Below, in pieces: positions 15,798 to 25,200 of a DNA stretch of 31,859 bases. The notes beneath the pieces were generated by a model, which ran no database searches, was not told the DNA's origin, and saw only the letters and a list, made by a program, of their open reading frames with translations. Numbering within the stretch: the first letter of the stretch is position 1; every line of letters starts with the position of its first letter. This DNA is from CAZAGT01 sp964484515. GTDB taxonomy: Bacteria > Desulfobacterota > DSM-4660 > Desulfatiglandales > HGW-15. The stretch covers positions 1 through 31,859 of the forward strand of contig CAZAGT010000012.1 in NCBI GenBank assembly GCA_964484515.1. The letters are read 5' to 3'. Both the position numbers and the translations under genes were made by a program.

Positions 15798-17752
15798 AGG
15801 CACCTTCCCACGCGGTGTCCTTCCACGATCGCCATGTCCGTCTTGCGCGGCGCCACACAGTCCCCCACCCGGTAGAGCTCTGCCACTTGACCTTTGAGGG
15901 CAAAGTAGAGCCCATCATTAGCCACATTACCGGCCGCCAGGACCAAGGTGTCAAACCCCTCGAAGTCGATCATCTCATTGGAATAGACGCTCAGGCCCTT
16001 TACGAGGGTCCCCTGGATCTCAAGCACTGCGATATCGGGTGTAAAGGTCACTCCCTTTTTCGCCAGTCTCCGACGGGTCAGGTACAAATCCTGGAGCGGC
16101 CCGAGTTGACTGCCGATGAAGAGCGACGGCGTGATGACGTGGACCTTCTTACCCCTGCTGGCCAGGAGTTCGGCCGTGCCCGTGGCCTGATGGTGCCCAT
16201 CCAGATCTATGAGCAGGACTTTCTGACCGGTCCCAACCTCGCCCTTCAGTACCTGCTGGGTATTGACCACCTCGGGAACATCGTACTCGCCCGGGAACGG
16301 CTTCTCCCTGGGTATCGACCCTGTCGCCACGACCACCGCATCCGGCCTTTCTCCGAGGACGGTCTCGGCGTCGGCGACCACCCCGAGCCTGATGTCGATC
16401 TCAAGCTTAGTCACTTGGCTGAGAAGCCACCGGGTTACGCCGGTGATCTCCTGTCTTCCGGCCGCCTTGCCCGCAATAATATTCTGCCCGCCCACCTCCT
16501 CGTTCTTCTCAAACAGAACGACGTGGTGTTTTCGCAGTGCGGCAACCCGCGCAGCCTCGAGTCCGGCCGGGCCTGCACCGACGACCACCACCTTCTTCGG
16601 TCTTGTACAAGGGGTGAGGGTACCGCTGCCGAGTTTCCTTTCATTGCCCGCTGCGGGGTTCTGAATACAGCCGATGGTGTAGCCCAACCCCATCCTGCCG
16701 ATGCACCCCTGATTACAGGCAATGCAATGACGGATATCGTCATCTCGACCCTCACGGGCCTTGTTGGGTAATTCGGGGTCGGCGATCAGGGCGCGAACCA
16801 TATTCACCATATCGCCCTGCCCATCTTCCAGGATCTTCTCTGCCAGGTGAGGGTCATTAATCCGGTTGGTGCAGTAGACCGGAAGATCGACGACCGAGCG
16901 TATGGCAGCCGACAGAGGGATCGTGTAACCGAGGGGCGTATGCATCGATCCTTCGACGAGGTAGAGGTTGTGAAAGGTCCCCAAGCTGATATCCATGAAG
17001 TCGAGTTGCCCGGTGGCCTCCAAGGAAACGGCGATTTCTTTGGCATCCGCCACGGTCAATCCCCCACGCGGGTGCATTTCGTCCGCATTCAACCTGATCC
17101 CCAACGTCAATTCCGACCCCACTGCGGCGCGGATGGCGGCGATCACTTCCATGCAGAGCCGTAAGCGGTTTTCCGGGCTTCCACCGTATTCGTCTTGGCG
17201 GGCGTTCGTGGCGGGCGAAAGAAACTGCCTGATGAGAGAACTGTGACCGACCTGTAATTCGATGCCGTCAAAACCACCTTCGACCACATGGGTGGCACTC
17301 CGGGCATAATGTTCGACGCATTCGGCGATCTCCTCGATCTCCATCTCCTTGCAGGTCTCGCGAAAGAGGGGATCCGCCCCCGGCGACGGGCCCCAAACCG
17401 GGAGCCTGGAAATCGTTCCATCGGCCTGCATTCCGTTATGATTCAACTGGGCAAATATCTTCGTGTCGAATTCATGGATCGATCGAGTTAGTTTCTGAAA
17501 GCCCGGAATAACCTCCGGTTTAAAGGCATCCACTAATTTGTCGTAAGCATGATCCGACGGATGTACCGTCAGCTCTTCAGTCGTTATAAGGCCACAGCCG
17601 CCCTTCGCCCTTTCACGGTAGTAGTACACGTGGGGGTCACTGATCCGTTGATCTTCGGCGAGATTGGTCAGATGGGCCGCAAAGTTGATCCGGTTCGGCA
17701 CGACCACGGAACCCATCTTGAGCGGCGAGAAGAGATAATGGTACCCGCTCAC
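15794..17752 (-). CDS. FadH/OYE-family NADH:flavin oxidoreductase (OYE 2), Fe-S/FMN/FAD type
   Basis: This 652-residue enzyme has the three-part build of 2,4-dienoyl-CoA reductase and trimethylamine dehydrogenase: an FMN TIM barrel (about 1-340), a [4Fe-4S] site with Cys343, 346, 350 and 362, and FAD/NAD(P) Rossmann domains starting at the GAGPAGLEAAR motif. The OYE signature F-L-S-P-x-x-N-x-R-x-D-E-Y-G-G is clear. The active-site Tyr (Tyr166 in E. coli FadH) is replaced by Ser172, while His261 keeps the position of the FadH active-site His. The GTG start has GGAGG 6 nt upstream and overlaps the stop of OYE 1 by 4 bases. FadH/OYE paralogues of this sort are known next to mycofactocin genes; their substrate is unknown. 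Confidence 0.88.
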   Translation of the reverse strand: MSGYHYLFSPLKMGSVVVPNRINFAAHLTNLAEDQRISDPHVYYYRERAKGGCGLITTEELTVHPSDHAYDKLVDAFKPEVIPGFQKLTRSIHEFDTKIFAQLNHNGMQADGTISRLPVWGPSPGADPLFRETCKEMEIEEIAECVEHYARSATHVVEGGFDGIELQVGHSSLIRQFLSPATNARQDEYGGSPENRLRLCMEVIAAIRAAVGSELTLGIRLNADEMHPRGGLTVADAKEIAVSLEATGQLDFMDISLGTFHNLYLVEGSMHTPLGYTIPLSAAIRSVVDLPVYCTNRINDPHLAEKILEDGQGDMVNMVRALIADPELPNKAREGRDDDIRHCIACNQGCIGRMGLGYTIGCIQNPAAGNERKLGSGTLTPCTRPKKVVVVGAGPAGLEAARVAALRKHHVVLFEKNEEVGGQNIIAGKAAGRQEITGVTRWLLSQVTKLEIDIRLGVVADAETVLGERPDAVVVATGSIPREKPFPGEYDVPEVVNTQQVLKGEVGTGQKVLLIDLDGHHQATGTAELLASRGKKVHVITPSLFIGSQLGPLQDLYLTRRRLAKKGVTFTPDIAVLEIQGTLVKGLSVYSNEMIDFEGFDTLVLAAGNVANDGLYFALKGQVAELYRVGDCVAPRKTDMAIVEGHRVGRCL

Positions 17753-19689
17753 AGCATTCCTCCAACCCTGGCGGCCTCCAGGATCGCCACCCCGATGCCC
17801 CGTGGAGCGGTGCAGTCACCTACTCGGTAAAGATTCTTCACCCTACCCTTCAATTGCCGATACAGTTGGTCGTCGGCCTCATTTCCCATGGCAAGCACAA
17901 TGGTATCGTAGTCTTGGTACACAATGGGTTGACCGCCGAAGACGTGTCTGCCCCGCACCTCGTTTCCCACGACTTCCTCTATCCTCACGTCGCAGATGAA
18001 GGTCACGCCCTTTTGGAGTAGACGCTGCCTGCTCTGATAGAGATCTCCGATCGGAGCCAGATCGAGGCCGATGAAGAGCTCGCTCGTCACCATGTCCACT
18101 TTCTTGCCTTCGTCGGCCAGATACTCCGCGGTGGATACGGCGCGATGACCACTATCTTCATCAACAAAGAGGACCCGATCGCCGATAGGAAACTGTTTAG
18201 CGAGTACATGCCATACATTGAGCACCCTCGGGGGAGCATAGTCGCCGGGCACTGGACGTTGTTTGGGTCGCGAGCCGGTGGCCAGGATGACCACATCCGG
18301 ATCGGTTTTCAGGACCAACTCCGGCGTGACCTCCGTTGCCATGATGACCCGTACCCCAAGCGTTTCGAGGCGTTGTCTCTGGTAGCGAGTGATCTCGGCC
18401 AATCCTTGGCGTCCGGCTCCTAGCTGCGCCAGGCGAATCTGACCGCCAAGCTCTTGTTCCCTTTCATAAACGCTAACCTGATGACCCTTCTCAGCTGCCA
18501 CCCGAGCCGCCTCCAAACCCGCCGGCCCCGCACCGATGACCATCACGCGCTTCACCGATCCCGTCGGTTGAACGCGCGCTGTCAGTTCGAAACCGACCTC
18601 CGGATTGAGGGTACAGCCCAAGCTCCGGGAGCGCTGAATTCGGCCGACGCACCCCTCGTTGTCGTGGATACAAAACCGAATCTCGTCAATATTTCCCTTT
18701 TGTGCCTTGGCCGGGAGGTCGGGATCGCAAATGAGAGGTCGTACCATTCCAACGACGTCCGCTTGCCCTCTTTCTAAGACGTCTTCCGCCGCGTGTGGGG
18801 TGTCAATCATGTGGCTCGCGATCACGGGCAGGCCCCCCTGTCGCTTCACCTGTTCCACAAGGTCGATGATGGAGCCCTCCGGCGTGTGCATGGAGGCATG
18901 CGTCAGATAGAGATTGTAGTAGGTCCCCAACGTGGTATTGATGAAATCGATCTGACGGGACGCCTCAAACCGCTCCGCGAAAAGCAAGGATTCCTCGATG
19001 GCGATCCCGCCCCAGAATCTTTCATCAAGGCACAAACGAATACCCACGGTGAAGTCTTCCCCGATCGCCCCGCGCACGGCATCGATGACCTCGAGGGGTA
19101 CCCGTATCCGCCCTTCGAGGTCGCCGCCGTATTCGTCTTGCCGAAGGTTGCTGATCGGGGAAAGGAACTGTCGCAGCAGGGATTCCGCACCCATGTCGAT
19201 TTCAAGGCCGTCGAAGCCGGCCTCCCTCATCAACGTGGACGCCTGCGCAAAGGCCCTTAGGAGGCTTCCAAGATCTTCGGGCTCCATCGGCTTGGCCACC
19301 TCTCCAAAGGCAATATCGGCGACTGCCGAAGGCCCCCAGACGGCTTTTCGCGATATGGCGCCACTGCTCTGAAAGCCGTGATGATTCAGTTGGGCGAAGA
19401 TTTTTGTCTCATGCTCATGAATGGCGTGTGTCAGTCTTTGGAGATCGTGAACAGCTTCCGGGCGGTAGGTCTCGAGCACGCTTTCCCAGGGATAATCATC
19501 GGGGCAAATCGAGAACTCGCCGATGATGATCAGCCCACATCCACCCTCGGCGCGGCGGCGATAGTAGGCCACGTGTTGATCGGTCAGCCGGCCCCGCTTG
19601 CCGAAATTGGTCCGGTGGGCCGACAGGCAGATCCGATTCGGCAGCGTAACACGCCCGACTCCCAGCGATTCGAATAGATGATCAAACAT
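17749..19689 (-). CDS. FadH/OYE-family oxidoreductase (OYE 1) with an Asp in the Fe-S site
   Basis: This 646-residue paralogue of OYE 2 has the same FMN barrel, Fe-S and Rossmann layout and is the first gene of the operon. The OYE signature F-L-S-P-I-S-N-L-R-Q-D-E-Y-G-G is kept. The cluster motif reads Cys340-I-H-Asp343-N-E-G-Cys347 ... Cys359, so one of the four expected Cys is an Asp; the codon is GAC. The FadH catalytic Tyr is Ser170 and its His is Tyr259. It may therefore have a modified cluster and altered chemistry, or a mainly electron-transfer or structural role. The ATG at 19689 has no strong ribosome-binding site upstream. OYE 1 and OYE 2 look like an old duplication that then diverged. 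Confidence 0.86.
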   Translation of the reverse strand: MFDHLFESLGVGRVTLPNRICLSAHRTNFGKRGRLTDQHVAYYRRRAEGGCGLIIIGEFSICPDDYPWESVLETYRPEAVHDLQRLTHAIHEHETKIFAQLNHHGFQSSGAISRKAVWGPSAVADIAFGEVAKPMEPEDLGSLLRAFAQASTLMREAGFDGLEIDMGAESLLRQFLSPISNLRQDEYGGDLEGRIRVPLEVIDAVRGAIGEDFTVGIRLCLDERFWGGIAIEESLLFAERFEASRQIDFINTTLGTYYNLYLTHASMHTPEGSIIDLVEQVKRQGGLPVIASHMIDTPHAAEDVLERGQADVVGMVRPLICDPDLPAKAQKGNIDEIRFCIHDNEGCVGRIQRSRSLGCTLNPEVGFELTARVQPTGSVKRVMVIGAGPAGLEAARVAAEKGHQVSVYEREQELGGQIRLAQLGAGRQGLAEITRYQRQRLETLGVRVIMATEVTPELVLKTDPDVVILATGSRPKQRPVPGDYAPPRVLNVWHVLAKQFPIGDRVLFVDEDSGHRAVSTAEYLADEGKKVDMVTSELFIGLDLAPIGDLYQSRQRLLQKGVTFICDVRIEEVVGNEVRGRHVFGGQPIVYQDYDTIVLAMGNEADDQLYRQLKGRVKNLYRVGDCTAPRGIGVAILEAARVGGML

Positions 19690-19741
19690 GGACCCGTAAA
19701 TCTCTCGAAGGCTGCTTGCCTAAGTCCCTGCGGAATAAACA

Positions 19742-19747
19742 TTTATA
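19742..19747 (-). promoter_or_regulatory. Possible -10 box of the mft-like operon
   Basis: On the minus strand TATAAA stands about 55 bases upstream of the OYE 1 start. No good -35 lies at the right spacing, so this is weak. Confidence 0.2.
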
Positions 19748-19862
19748 GCTTTTGTCGCTCAAACAAAGCTCTCAATGAATCAAAGCTGTTATCGGAACAA
19801 GTCTTAGCGTTTGAAGCCGTCCCCTGTCAAGATTCGGGAGGACCGGGAGGCCCGGCTTTCCC

Positions 19863-19890
19863 TTGACACCATCACCCGAAACACTATGAT
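19863..19890 (+). promoter_or_regulatory. Strong sigma70-type promoter
   Basis: TTGACA (19863-19868), a 16-bp spacer and TATGAT (19885-19890) are near consensus. It would start a transcript near 19897 with a leader of about 245 nt before the ATG at 20142. Confidence 0.55.
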
Positions 19891-20044
19891 TGGCGCAGAT
19901 CTTACACACCATTGCGTCCACGCCCTCGAACGAGACAAACCCGGTCTAAGAAAGACCACGCCCTTGTGTGTCAAAGGCCCCTATGCGCTTCAAATCGGTT
20001 CGCTTTAACGAAGCCCGTTTACTCACAACAGTCACGTAGCCGAC

Positions 20045-20107
20045 TGGGCATGATGGCTGCCGTCCTCGATCGGAGGGCCTGAGTGATTCATCCTTCAGCC
20101 ATGCCCA
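20045..20107 (+). promoter_or_regulatory. Structured leader hairpin
   Basis: TGGGCAT...GGCTG (20045-20059, with a 3-nt bulge) can pair with CAGCCATGCCCA (20096-20107) to form a 12-bp stem around a loop of about 36 nt. The loop itself contains a small inverted repeat (CCTCGATCGGAGG). It ends about 20 bases before the ribosome-binding site. It could be a regulatory leader, but I do not recognise a riboswitch class. Confidence 0.3.
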
Positions 20108-20141
20108 ACACAGAGGAACTCTCACTTTAGGAGGCATCGAT

Positions 20142-20768
20142 ATGCGGAATGTGGGTGTCGGGGTTATCGGGATCGGATTCATAGGACCCGCGCACATTGA
20201 GGCCTTGCGCCGGCTGGGCAATATCCAGGTCGTTGCGTTCGCCCATAGTGACGAAGAAAAGGCCAAGGCAAGGCGGAGTCGTTGGGCGTCGAAAAGCACT
20301 ATGGTGACTATAGGGAGCTACTGGAGAAAGAAGATGTCGACGTCGTTCACATCTGTACTCCTAACCATCTGCACTTCGACATGGCGCGGGAATCCCTACG
20401 GGCTGGAAAACATGTCGTCTGTGAAAAACCGCTGGCCATGGATGTCGGGCAGGCCGAAGAACTTGTTGAATTGGCCGAGTCGAAGGGCCTCATCAATGCG
20501 CTACATTTCAATGTCCGCTACTATCCCCTGATACGTCACACCAAGATGATGGCGGCCAAGGGCGAGCTTGGAAAGATCTATTCCGTACACGGATCTTACC
20601 TGCAGGATTGGCTTTTTCACGACACCGATTACAACTGGAGATTGGAGCCGGCCTTCTCCGGGGAATCGCGGGCCATCGCCGATATCGGATCCCACTGGAT
20701 GGACCTCGTGGAATACATCTCAGGCCTAAAAATCACGGAGGTATTTGCGGATTTTGCAGCCTTCACCC
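20142..20768 (+). pseudogene. Broken Gfo/Idh/MocA-family oxidoreductase gene (frameshift and 3' truncation)
   Basis: The start codes for the NAD(P)-binding fold (V-G-V-I-G-I-G-F-I-G-P-A-H) and is preceded by TAGGAGG. At about 20270-20273 the frame breaks: one A seems to be missing from what would read AAAGG, and the protein continues one frame over with L-G-V-E-K-H-Y-G-D-Y-R-E-L-L and the family motif H-V-V-C-E-K-P-L-A. After the expected G-S-H-W-M-D-L-V-E-Y segment (IADIGSHWMDLVEY) the match ends at about 20765, where a repeat cluster begins. Family members are usually about 330-390 residues, so perhaps half of the C-terminal domain is lost. A single-base assembly error could explain the frameshift but not the truncation. 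Confidence 0.8.
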
Positions 20769-21073
20769 TAACGTTGCAAAAGTCGCGGATGCTGCAGATT
20801 CCAGGCGCCAAGGGTGCAGTCCCGACGCGTCGGGATAACCTACTGCAAGCCCTTGGCAACGCAGAAGATGCGGTATCCTCGGCTTTCCCGACTGGTTAGG
20901 GCGTAGCTGAAAGCGAAGCCCAAAGGGTAAACAACACGGCGTCTTTTAGGTTACGCTGGATGTCACAGCCGCTGATATCCAGAGTGAACCCTAACGTTGC
21001 AAAAGTCGCGGATGCTGCTGAGGTTGACGGAAAACGCCCAGTGAAGCACCCCGCGCTCCCGCGCGGGGCATCC
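20765..21073. repeat. Repeat cluster that truncates the Gfo/Idh/MocA gene
   Basis: Identical 31-bp direct repeats occupy 20765-20795 and 20988-21018. Between them lie a perfect 14-bp palindrome, CCCGACGCGTCGGG (20821-20834), and an inverted repeat, CTGGAT-N15-ATCCAG (20956-20982). After the second copy comes the GC hairpin repeat (21041-21073). There is no transposase gene. This looks like a non-autonomous or REP/MITE-like element, or the scar of one. Confidence 0.6.
21041..21073. repeat. Dispersed GC hairpin repeat, copy 2
   Basis: CCCCGCGC (21049-21056), a TCCC loop and GCGCGGGG (21061-21068), again preceded by GTGAAGCA. It matches the copy at 2602-2634 at nearly every base. Confidence 0.7.
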
Positions 21074-21108
21074 TGGCGAAGGCGAGTGATTGGGCCGACA
21101 ACGGTTCT

Positions 21109-21723
21109 CTAGCCCCTGCCCACCGAGCAGTCTTTGCCCTGTGAAGGTCTTAGCTTTTCTTGACATTCCTGGCAGAGGGCGTTTCGGATCTCATCCGGAA
21201 GGGCACCAAGGGCGTGCTCCTCACGGGATGGCCAGGAACCCAGCTCGTCAAGTTTCGTGGTGCAGGCGGCGCAAAGAGGCAAGAAAGCCCTTACGATCTC
21301 CATGGTCCTTTCCTCGGCGGCTCGGATTCGCTGCCTCATCATCTGAAGTAGTTCGATCGCCATCATCGGATTTCGTTCGATCTCTTCGCGCAGATTCCAT
21401 TGTTCGAGCACAAGCATTTGGGTATCCGACTTCGCAACGACGCTCGCAGTTCGAACGAGATCGTCGATCAGAGCCATTTCGCCGAAATAACTTCTTGCTC
21501 CCAGTGTCAGTAGCGACCATTCATTCCCGCTGCCGAGCCCCTTTACGACTTCGGCTGCACCGCTGACCACGATGAACAACCTGCCGTCGCGTTCGCCCTC
21601 CCTGACGATGGTCTCCCCTTTACGGAAAGACTGCAACTGGGCGTGTTTCGCGATGCGTTTCAAGTCTTTTTTCTTCAGATGCGAAAAAATGGAGACTTCG
21701 GCTAGCAGATCTTGCTCATTCAT
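21109..21723 (-). CDS. Cyclic nucleotide-binding (CRP-like sensor) protein with C-terminal CxxC...CxxC module
   Basis: This 204-residue protein begins with a cNMP-binding beta-roll (about residues 12-125; F-G-E-M-A-L-I-D-D in the phosphate-binding cassette position, then R-T-A-S-V). A helical linker follows. In place of the DNA-binding HTH of CRP/FNR there is a short module with Cys151-A-A-Cys154 and Cys184-Q-E-Cys187, probably a metal site. A similar C-x-x-C ... C-x-x-C tail is found at the end of many deltaproteobacterial PAS and response-regulator proteins. It should therefore act through protein contacts rather than as a classical transcription factor. It stands alone, next to a repeat cluster. 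Confidence 0.82.
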   Translation of the reverse strand: MNEQDLLAEVSIFSHLKKKDLKRIAKHAQLQSFRKGETIVREGERDGRLFIVVSGAAEVVKGLGSGNEWSLLTLGARSYFGEMALIDDLVRTASVVAKSDTQMLVLEQWNLREEIERNPMMAIELLQMMRQRIRAAEERTMEIVRAFLPLCAACTTKLDELGSWPSREEHALGALPDEIRNALCQECQEKLRPSQGKDCSVGRG

Positions 21724-22285
21724 ACCCGTTTAACCTCGTTCTGCGATTGTGGTGCCTTATCGAATGATAACAGTCAATGTGAGTCGTCCGCGACCCTTTG
21801 TTCCGTCCTTAAGAACAGGACGCTCCGCCCTGAAGGTACATTCAGAGTGCGTAATCCGCCCCAGCGAAGCTGTCGAAATACCAACCTTTCCGACAGCCTC
21901 AGCGTATTCCTACTGCCTGCTAAAAGCTTCCTGATTGACATCGGCTCAATGACGGTAGCACATGCAGCAACAAAAAACCACTCTGGCGGTCTGCCCTTCA
22001 GCTAAACTTCCTATGGAGCTCCTGGGCATATAGACCTTTCTACCTAGGATCCATCCAGGAATACCATGTCAGCACCACCGTGGTTTCCAGAGCAGAGATG
22101 AGGAATTTCGGCAAAATCGAGGAAAACAAGTGATTGTGAGGAGAGGCGCTGAAAGCACATCCCACGAGGAATCCTGCAGACTGGTCCGTTCTCCGGAGGA
22201 TTGGCGGGAGCGAGCCCCCTCCGGATAAAAACGACCTAATTCTTCCCACCTATGAAACTCCGGCCAGAATAGCACTCCTCACTGA
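21724..22285. other. Intergenic region between cNMP-binding protein and penicillin-binding protein genes
   Basis: No gene is supported over these 560 bases. Two hairpins are present: GCTGTCG/CGACAGC with a 15-nt loop (21869-21897) and CCGGAGG/CCTCCGG (22193-22224). A perfect TTGACA at 21935-21940 has no matching -10 box. The promoter of the downstream gene is not clear. Confidence 0.4.
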
Positions 22286-25200
22286 TTGCCTCCAACCGCA
22301 TGTCATAAGAGACTAAGGGACGCGCACAAAGAGGCAGTTCCTGCTCGAAGTCAACCAACAAAGACCAACACCATTCGCAAGGAATCGGGCAAATTGAGAA
22401 ACGCCTTCAAGAGACACTGGTTCTCTATTGTCAGGCAATCCGTTCCGGAGGCGCTTGAGGAAAGCCGCTATAACCTCCTCGAGCACGAAAAACAATCGTT
22501 TGTCTCAGAAGAATACACTGTCCACGCGAGGAGGGAAAGAGCGATAAGGCGCAGAAATGCAGCATTACGGGTTGCTCTCATCTTTTTTGTCCTGGTGACC
22601 GGTTCCCTTGTCCTCTATGAAACTTACTCATCCGCTGTACAGGCGCATTATTTCTCGAAACTCGGAAAGGAATTGAGTTTCGAGCTCAATGAGGGCCCCT
22701 CTGATTTCCTCAAGGCCCCGTCAGGACCTTACGATACACGTCTCGGATATAGTGCCTTGCCCGTTTTTTCGCGGAAACTGCAAGAACAGGGTTTTGTTGT
22801 CGCGGCTCAGGCGAAGACGTCCGAACTGATGACGGACTTGAACGATCTGGGACTCTTTCCGGTGTACCGGGAAAAGATTCAGGCCGGCCTCACGATACTC
22901 GACGCAAAGAGAGACATTCTATTTTCCAGGACGTACCCAAATCGCACCTTCCGCTCCTTTTCTGAGATCCCTCCCGTCATCGTGAATATGCTCCTGTTTG
23001 TGGAAAATAAGCAACTACTCGATCCCTCTCGTCCCTACTTCAATCCGGCTGTTGACTGGCAGCGACTCTGCAAGGCACTCCTCGAAAAAGGGATGCAGGT
23101 CCTCGACCTCAAGGATTCCGCTTCGGGCGGCAGCACCCTGGCGACCCAGCTGGAAAAACTCAGACATTCGGAAAACGGGATCACCTTCTCCATGAAGGAT
23201 AAGGTCGTTCAAATGGTATCGGCTTCCCTGCGTGCTTATCTCGATGGCAAGGACACCACGCTGACGCGTCAGAGGATTGTGCGCGACTATTTCAACTCCA
23301 TGCCGCTCGCATCAGTACCCGGCTATGGTGAAGTCTACGGCCTCGGTGACGGATTGTGGGCTTGGTACGATGTGGAATTACAGGACGTCATTGACGCCGT
23401 CGAAGCGCCAACATCGGCACACGACCCGGCGGCTCTTGATTATAAGGCGCTACGGCTCAAACAAGCCCTCAGCCTGATCATGGCTCAAAACAGGCCAACC
23501 GAGCTGCTACTCGAATCCCCGAACTATCTGAGTGCAAAATGCAACCGGTACATCCGCTTGATGCGCAATGAGGGTCTTATCAGCGACCAGCTTGCCGAAC
23601 GGATGCTTCAGGCCGAGCTCACATTCCGTGCTGAAGGCCTTCACCAACTTCAAGCGAGCACTGTCAGAAAGAAGGCGGCCTACCATCTCAGGACGAAACT
23701 CCTCTCCCTCCTGGGTGTTGAACGGCTTTACAGCCTTGATCGATTGGATTTGACCATCAAAAGCACCTTTGATCTACCTATCCAAACGGCCGTCTCTGAA
23801 AAGATCATGAAACTGAGTGACCCCGACTGGATTGAAAAGAAAGGTCTCAACAACCGGTATATGCTCGGCAAAGGGGATCCCAACAAGGTCGTTTACTGTT
23901 TCACCCTCTATGAAAGCACCAACCGAGGGAACTTCCTCAGGGTTCAGACCGACAACTATGACCAGGACCTCGATATCAACGAGGGAACCATGCTGGATCT
24001 TGGCTCTACAGCCAAGCTCAGGACCCTCGTCCATTACCTGGAAATCATCGGCCTTCTGCACAAGAAATACGCCGCCTTGAGTCATGAAGACTTGCTCAAG
24101 GTGAAGCTGAATCCGGAACAGACCCTGAATCGCTGGGCGATCTCCTTTCTCTTGGAGACCGAGGAAAAAGATCTCAAGGCCATGTTGCACGCGGCAATGG
24201 AAAGATCTTATTCCGCCGATCCAAGCACCCGCTTCTACACCGGCGGAGGTCTCCACACCTTTGAAAACTTCAGCAAACGAGATGATCATCGCATTGCTAC
24301 CGTACGCGAGGCATTCAGGCTTTCCCTTAACCTACCCTTTGTTCGTCTCATGCGCGACATTGTAAACTATCACATCTACAGCGACACCTCGCAGGCAAGA
24401 GAGATCCTCCGCGACCCCAATCATCCCGCAAGGAATGAGTACCTGGCGAAATTCGCCGATTTTGAAGGCTCCACGTTCATCAAGAGGTTTTTTTCAAAGT
24501 ACAAAGGCAAATCCTCCAATGAAATCCTGAGCACGTTGCTCAAAGCGTCAAGGGATCGGCCTCAGCGGCTGGCCATGGTCCATCGATATACCTATCCCGA
24601 AAAAGACGCAGCCCATTTCCGTACGTTCATCCGGGATGCCTTACCTAACGCCGATCTCAACCCTGCTGTTCTTGAAGATCTGTACCGGAAACAGAAGCGT
24701 GACAGACGAGCGCTTTCCGATCTGGCCGTTGCCTTGAAATGTCATCCGCTGGAGCTTTGGGTCGCTGCTTATCTTCATCAAAATCCGCTTGCCACCCAGG
24801 GCGAAGTGCTTGCAAAGAGCGTTGCCGCCCGTCAGGAATCGTATACGTGGCTGTTCAACACCTCCGTGAAAACGGCACAGGATAACAGGATCTGGATCAT
24901 CCTCGAGAGAGAGGCCTTTGAGAAGATCCACAAAGCATGGAAACGCCTGGGTTATCCCTTCGAAACCTTGACCCCTTCGTTTGCTGCCGCGCTTGGCAGT
25001 TCAGGCGACCGACCCGCCGCCCTCGCGGCACTCATGGGTATCCTCATCAACGACGGCAAACGCTTGCCCACTCAGGTCGTCGAAGAGATGAGATTCGCTG
25101 AAGGAACCCCATATGAAACCCGCTTTGTCCATGATCCGGGTCCGGGAGTAAGGGTCGTTGATTCCGAAGTCGCCGCAGTCGCCAGGGAGTCACTCTTTGA

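Larger units (their letters stand above)
19690..20141. other. Divergent intergenic region upstream of the mft-like operon and the pseudogene
   Basis: No gene is supported. It contains a strong plus-strand promoter (19863-19890), a bulged long hairpin in the leader (20045-20107) and a strong ribosome-binding site (TAGGAGG, 20128-20134) ahead of the broken Gfo/Idh/MocA gene. I searched here for a peptide ending in the IDGMCGVY-type motif of MftA and saw none. Confidence 0.5.

Noticed and set aside
15815..16771. Long plus-strand open frame (318 codons) opposite OYE 2
   Set aside because: It is a high-GC shadow of the well-supported FadH/OYE gene; the sequence has no recognisable domain.
19811..20008. 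Short open frames upstream of OYE 1 as candidate mftA
   Set aside because: None ends in an Asp-Gly-Met-Cys-Gly-Val-Tyr-like tail, and none has a good start site. The region is better explained as a promoter and leader.
20963..21166. Minus-strand open frame with Cys and Arg-rich peptide, possibly a small gene or precursor peptide
   Set aside because: It is entirely made from the repeat cluster (31-bp repeat and GC hairpin) and has no ribosome-binding site; it does not end in an MftA-like motif.
21935..21940. Perfect TTGACA as promoter of the penicillin-binding protein gene
   Set aside because: No -10 box stands 15-19 bases downstream and the gene is about 345 bases away.
22193..22224. CCGGAGG/CCTCCGG hairpin as a terminator of the upstream region
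   Set aside because: No T-run follows on either strand, and the plus-strand flank is A-rich instead.
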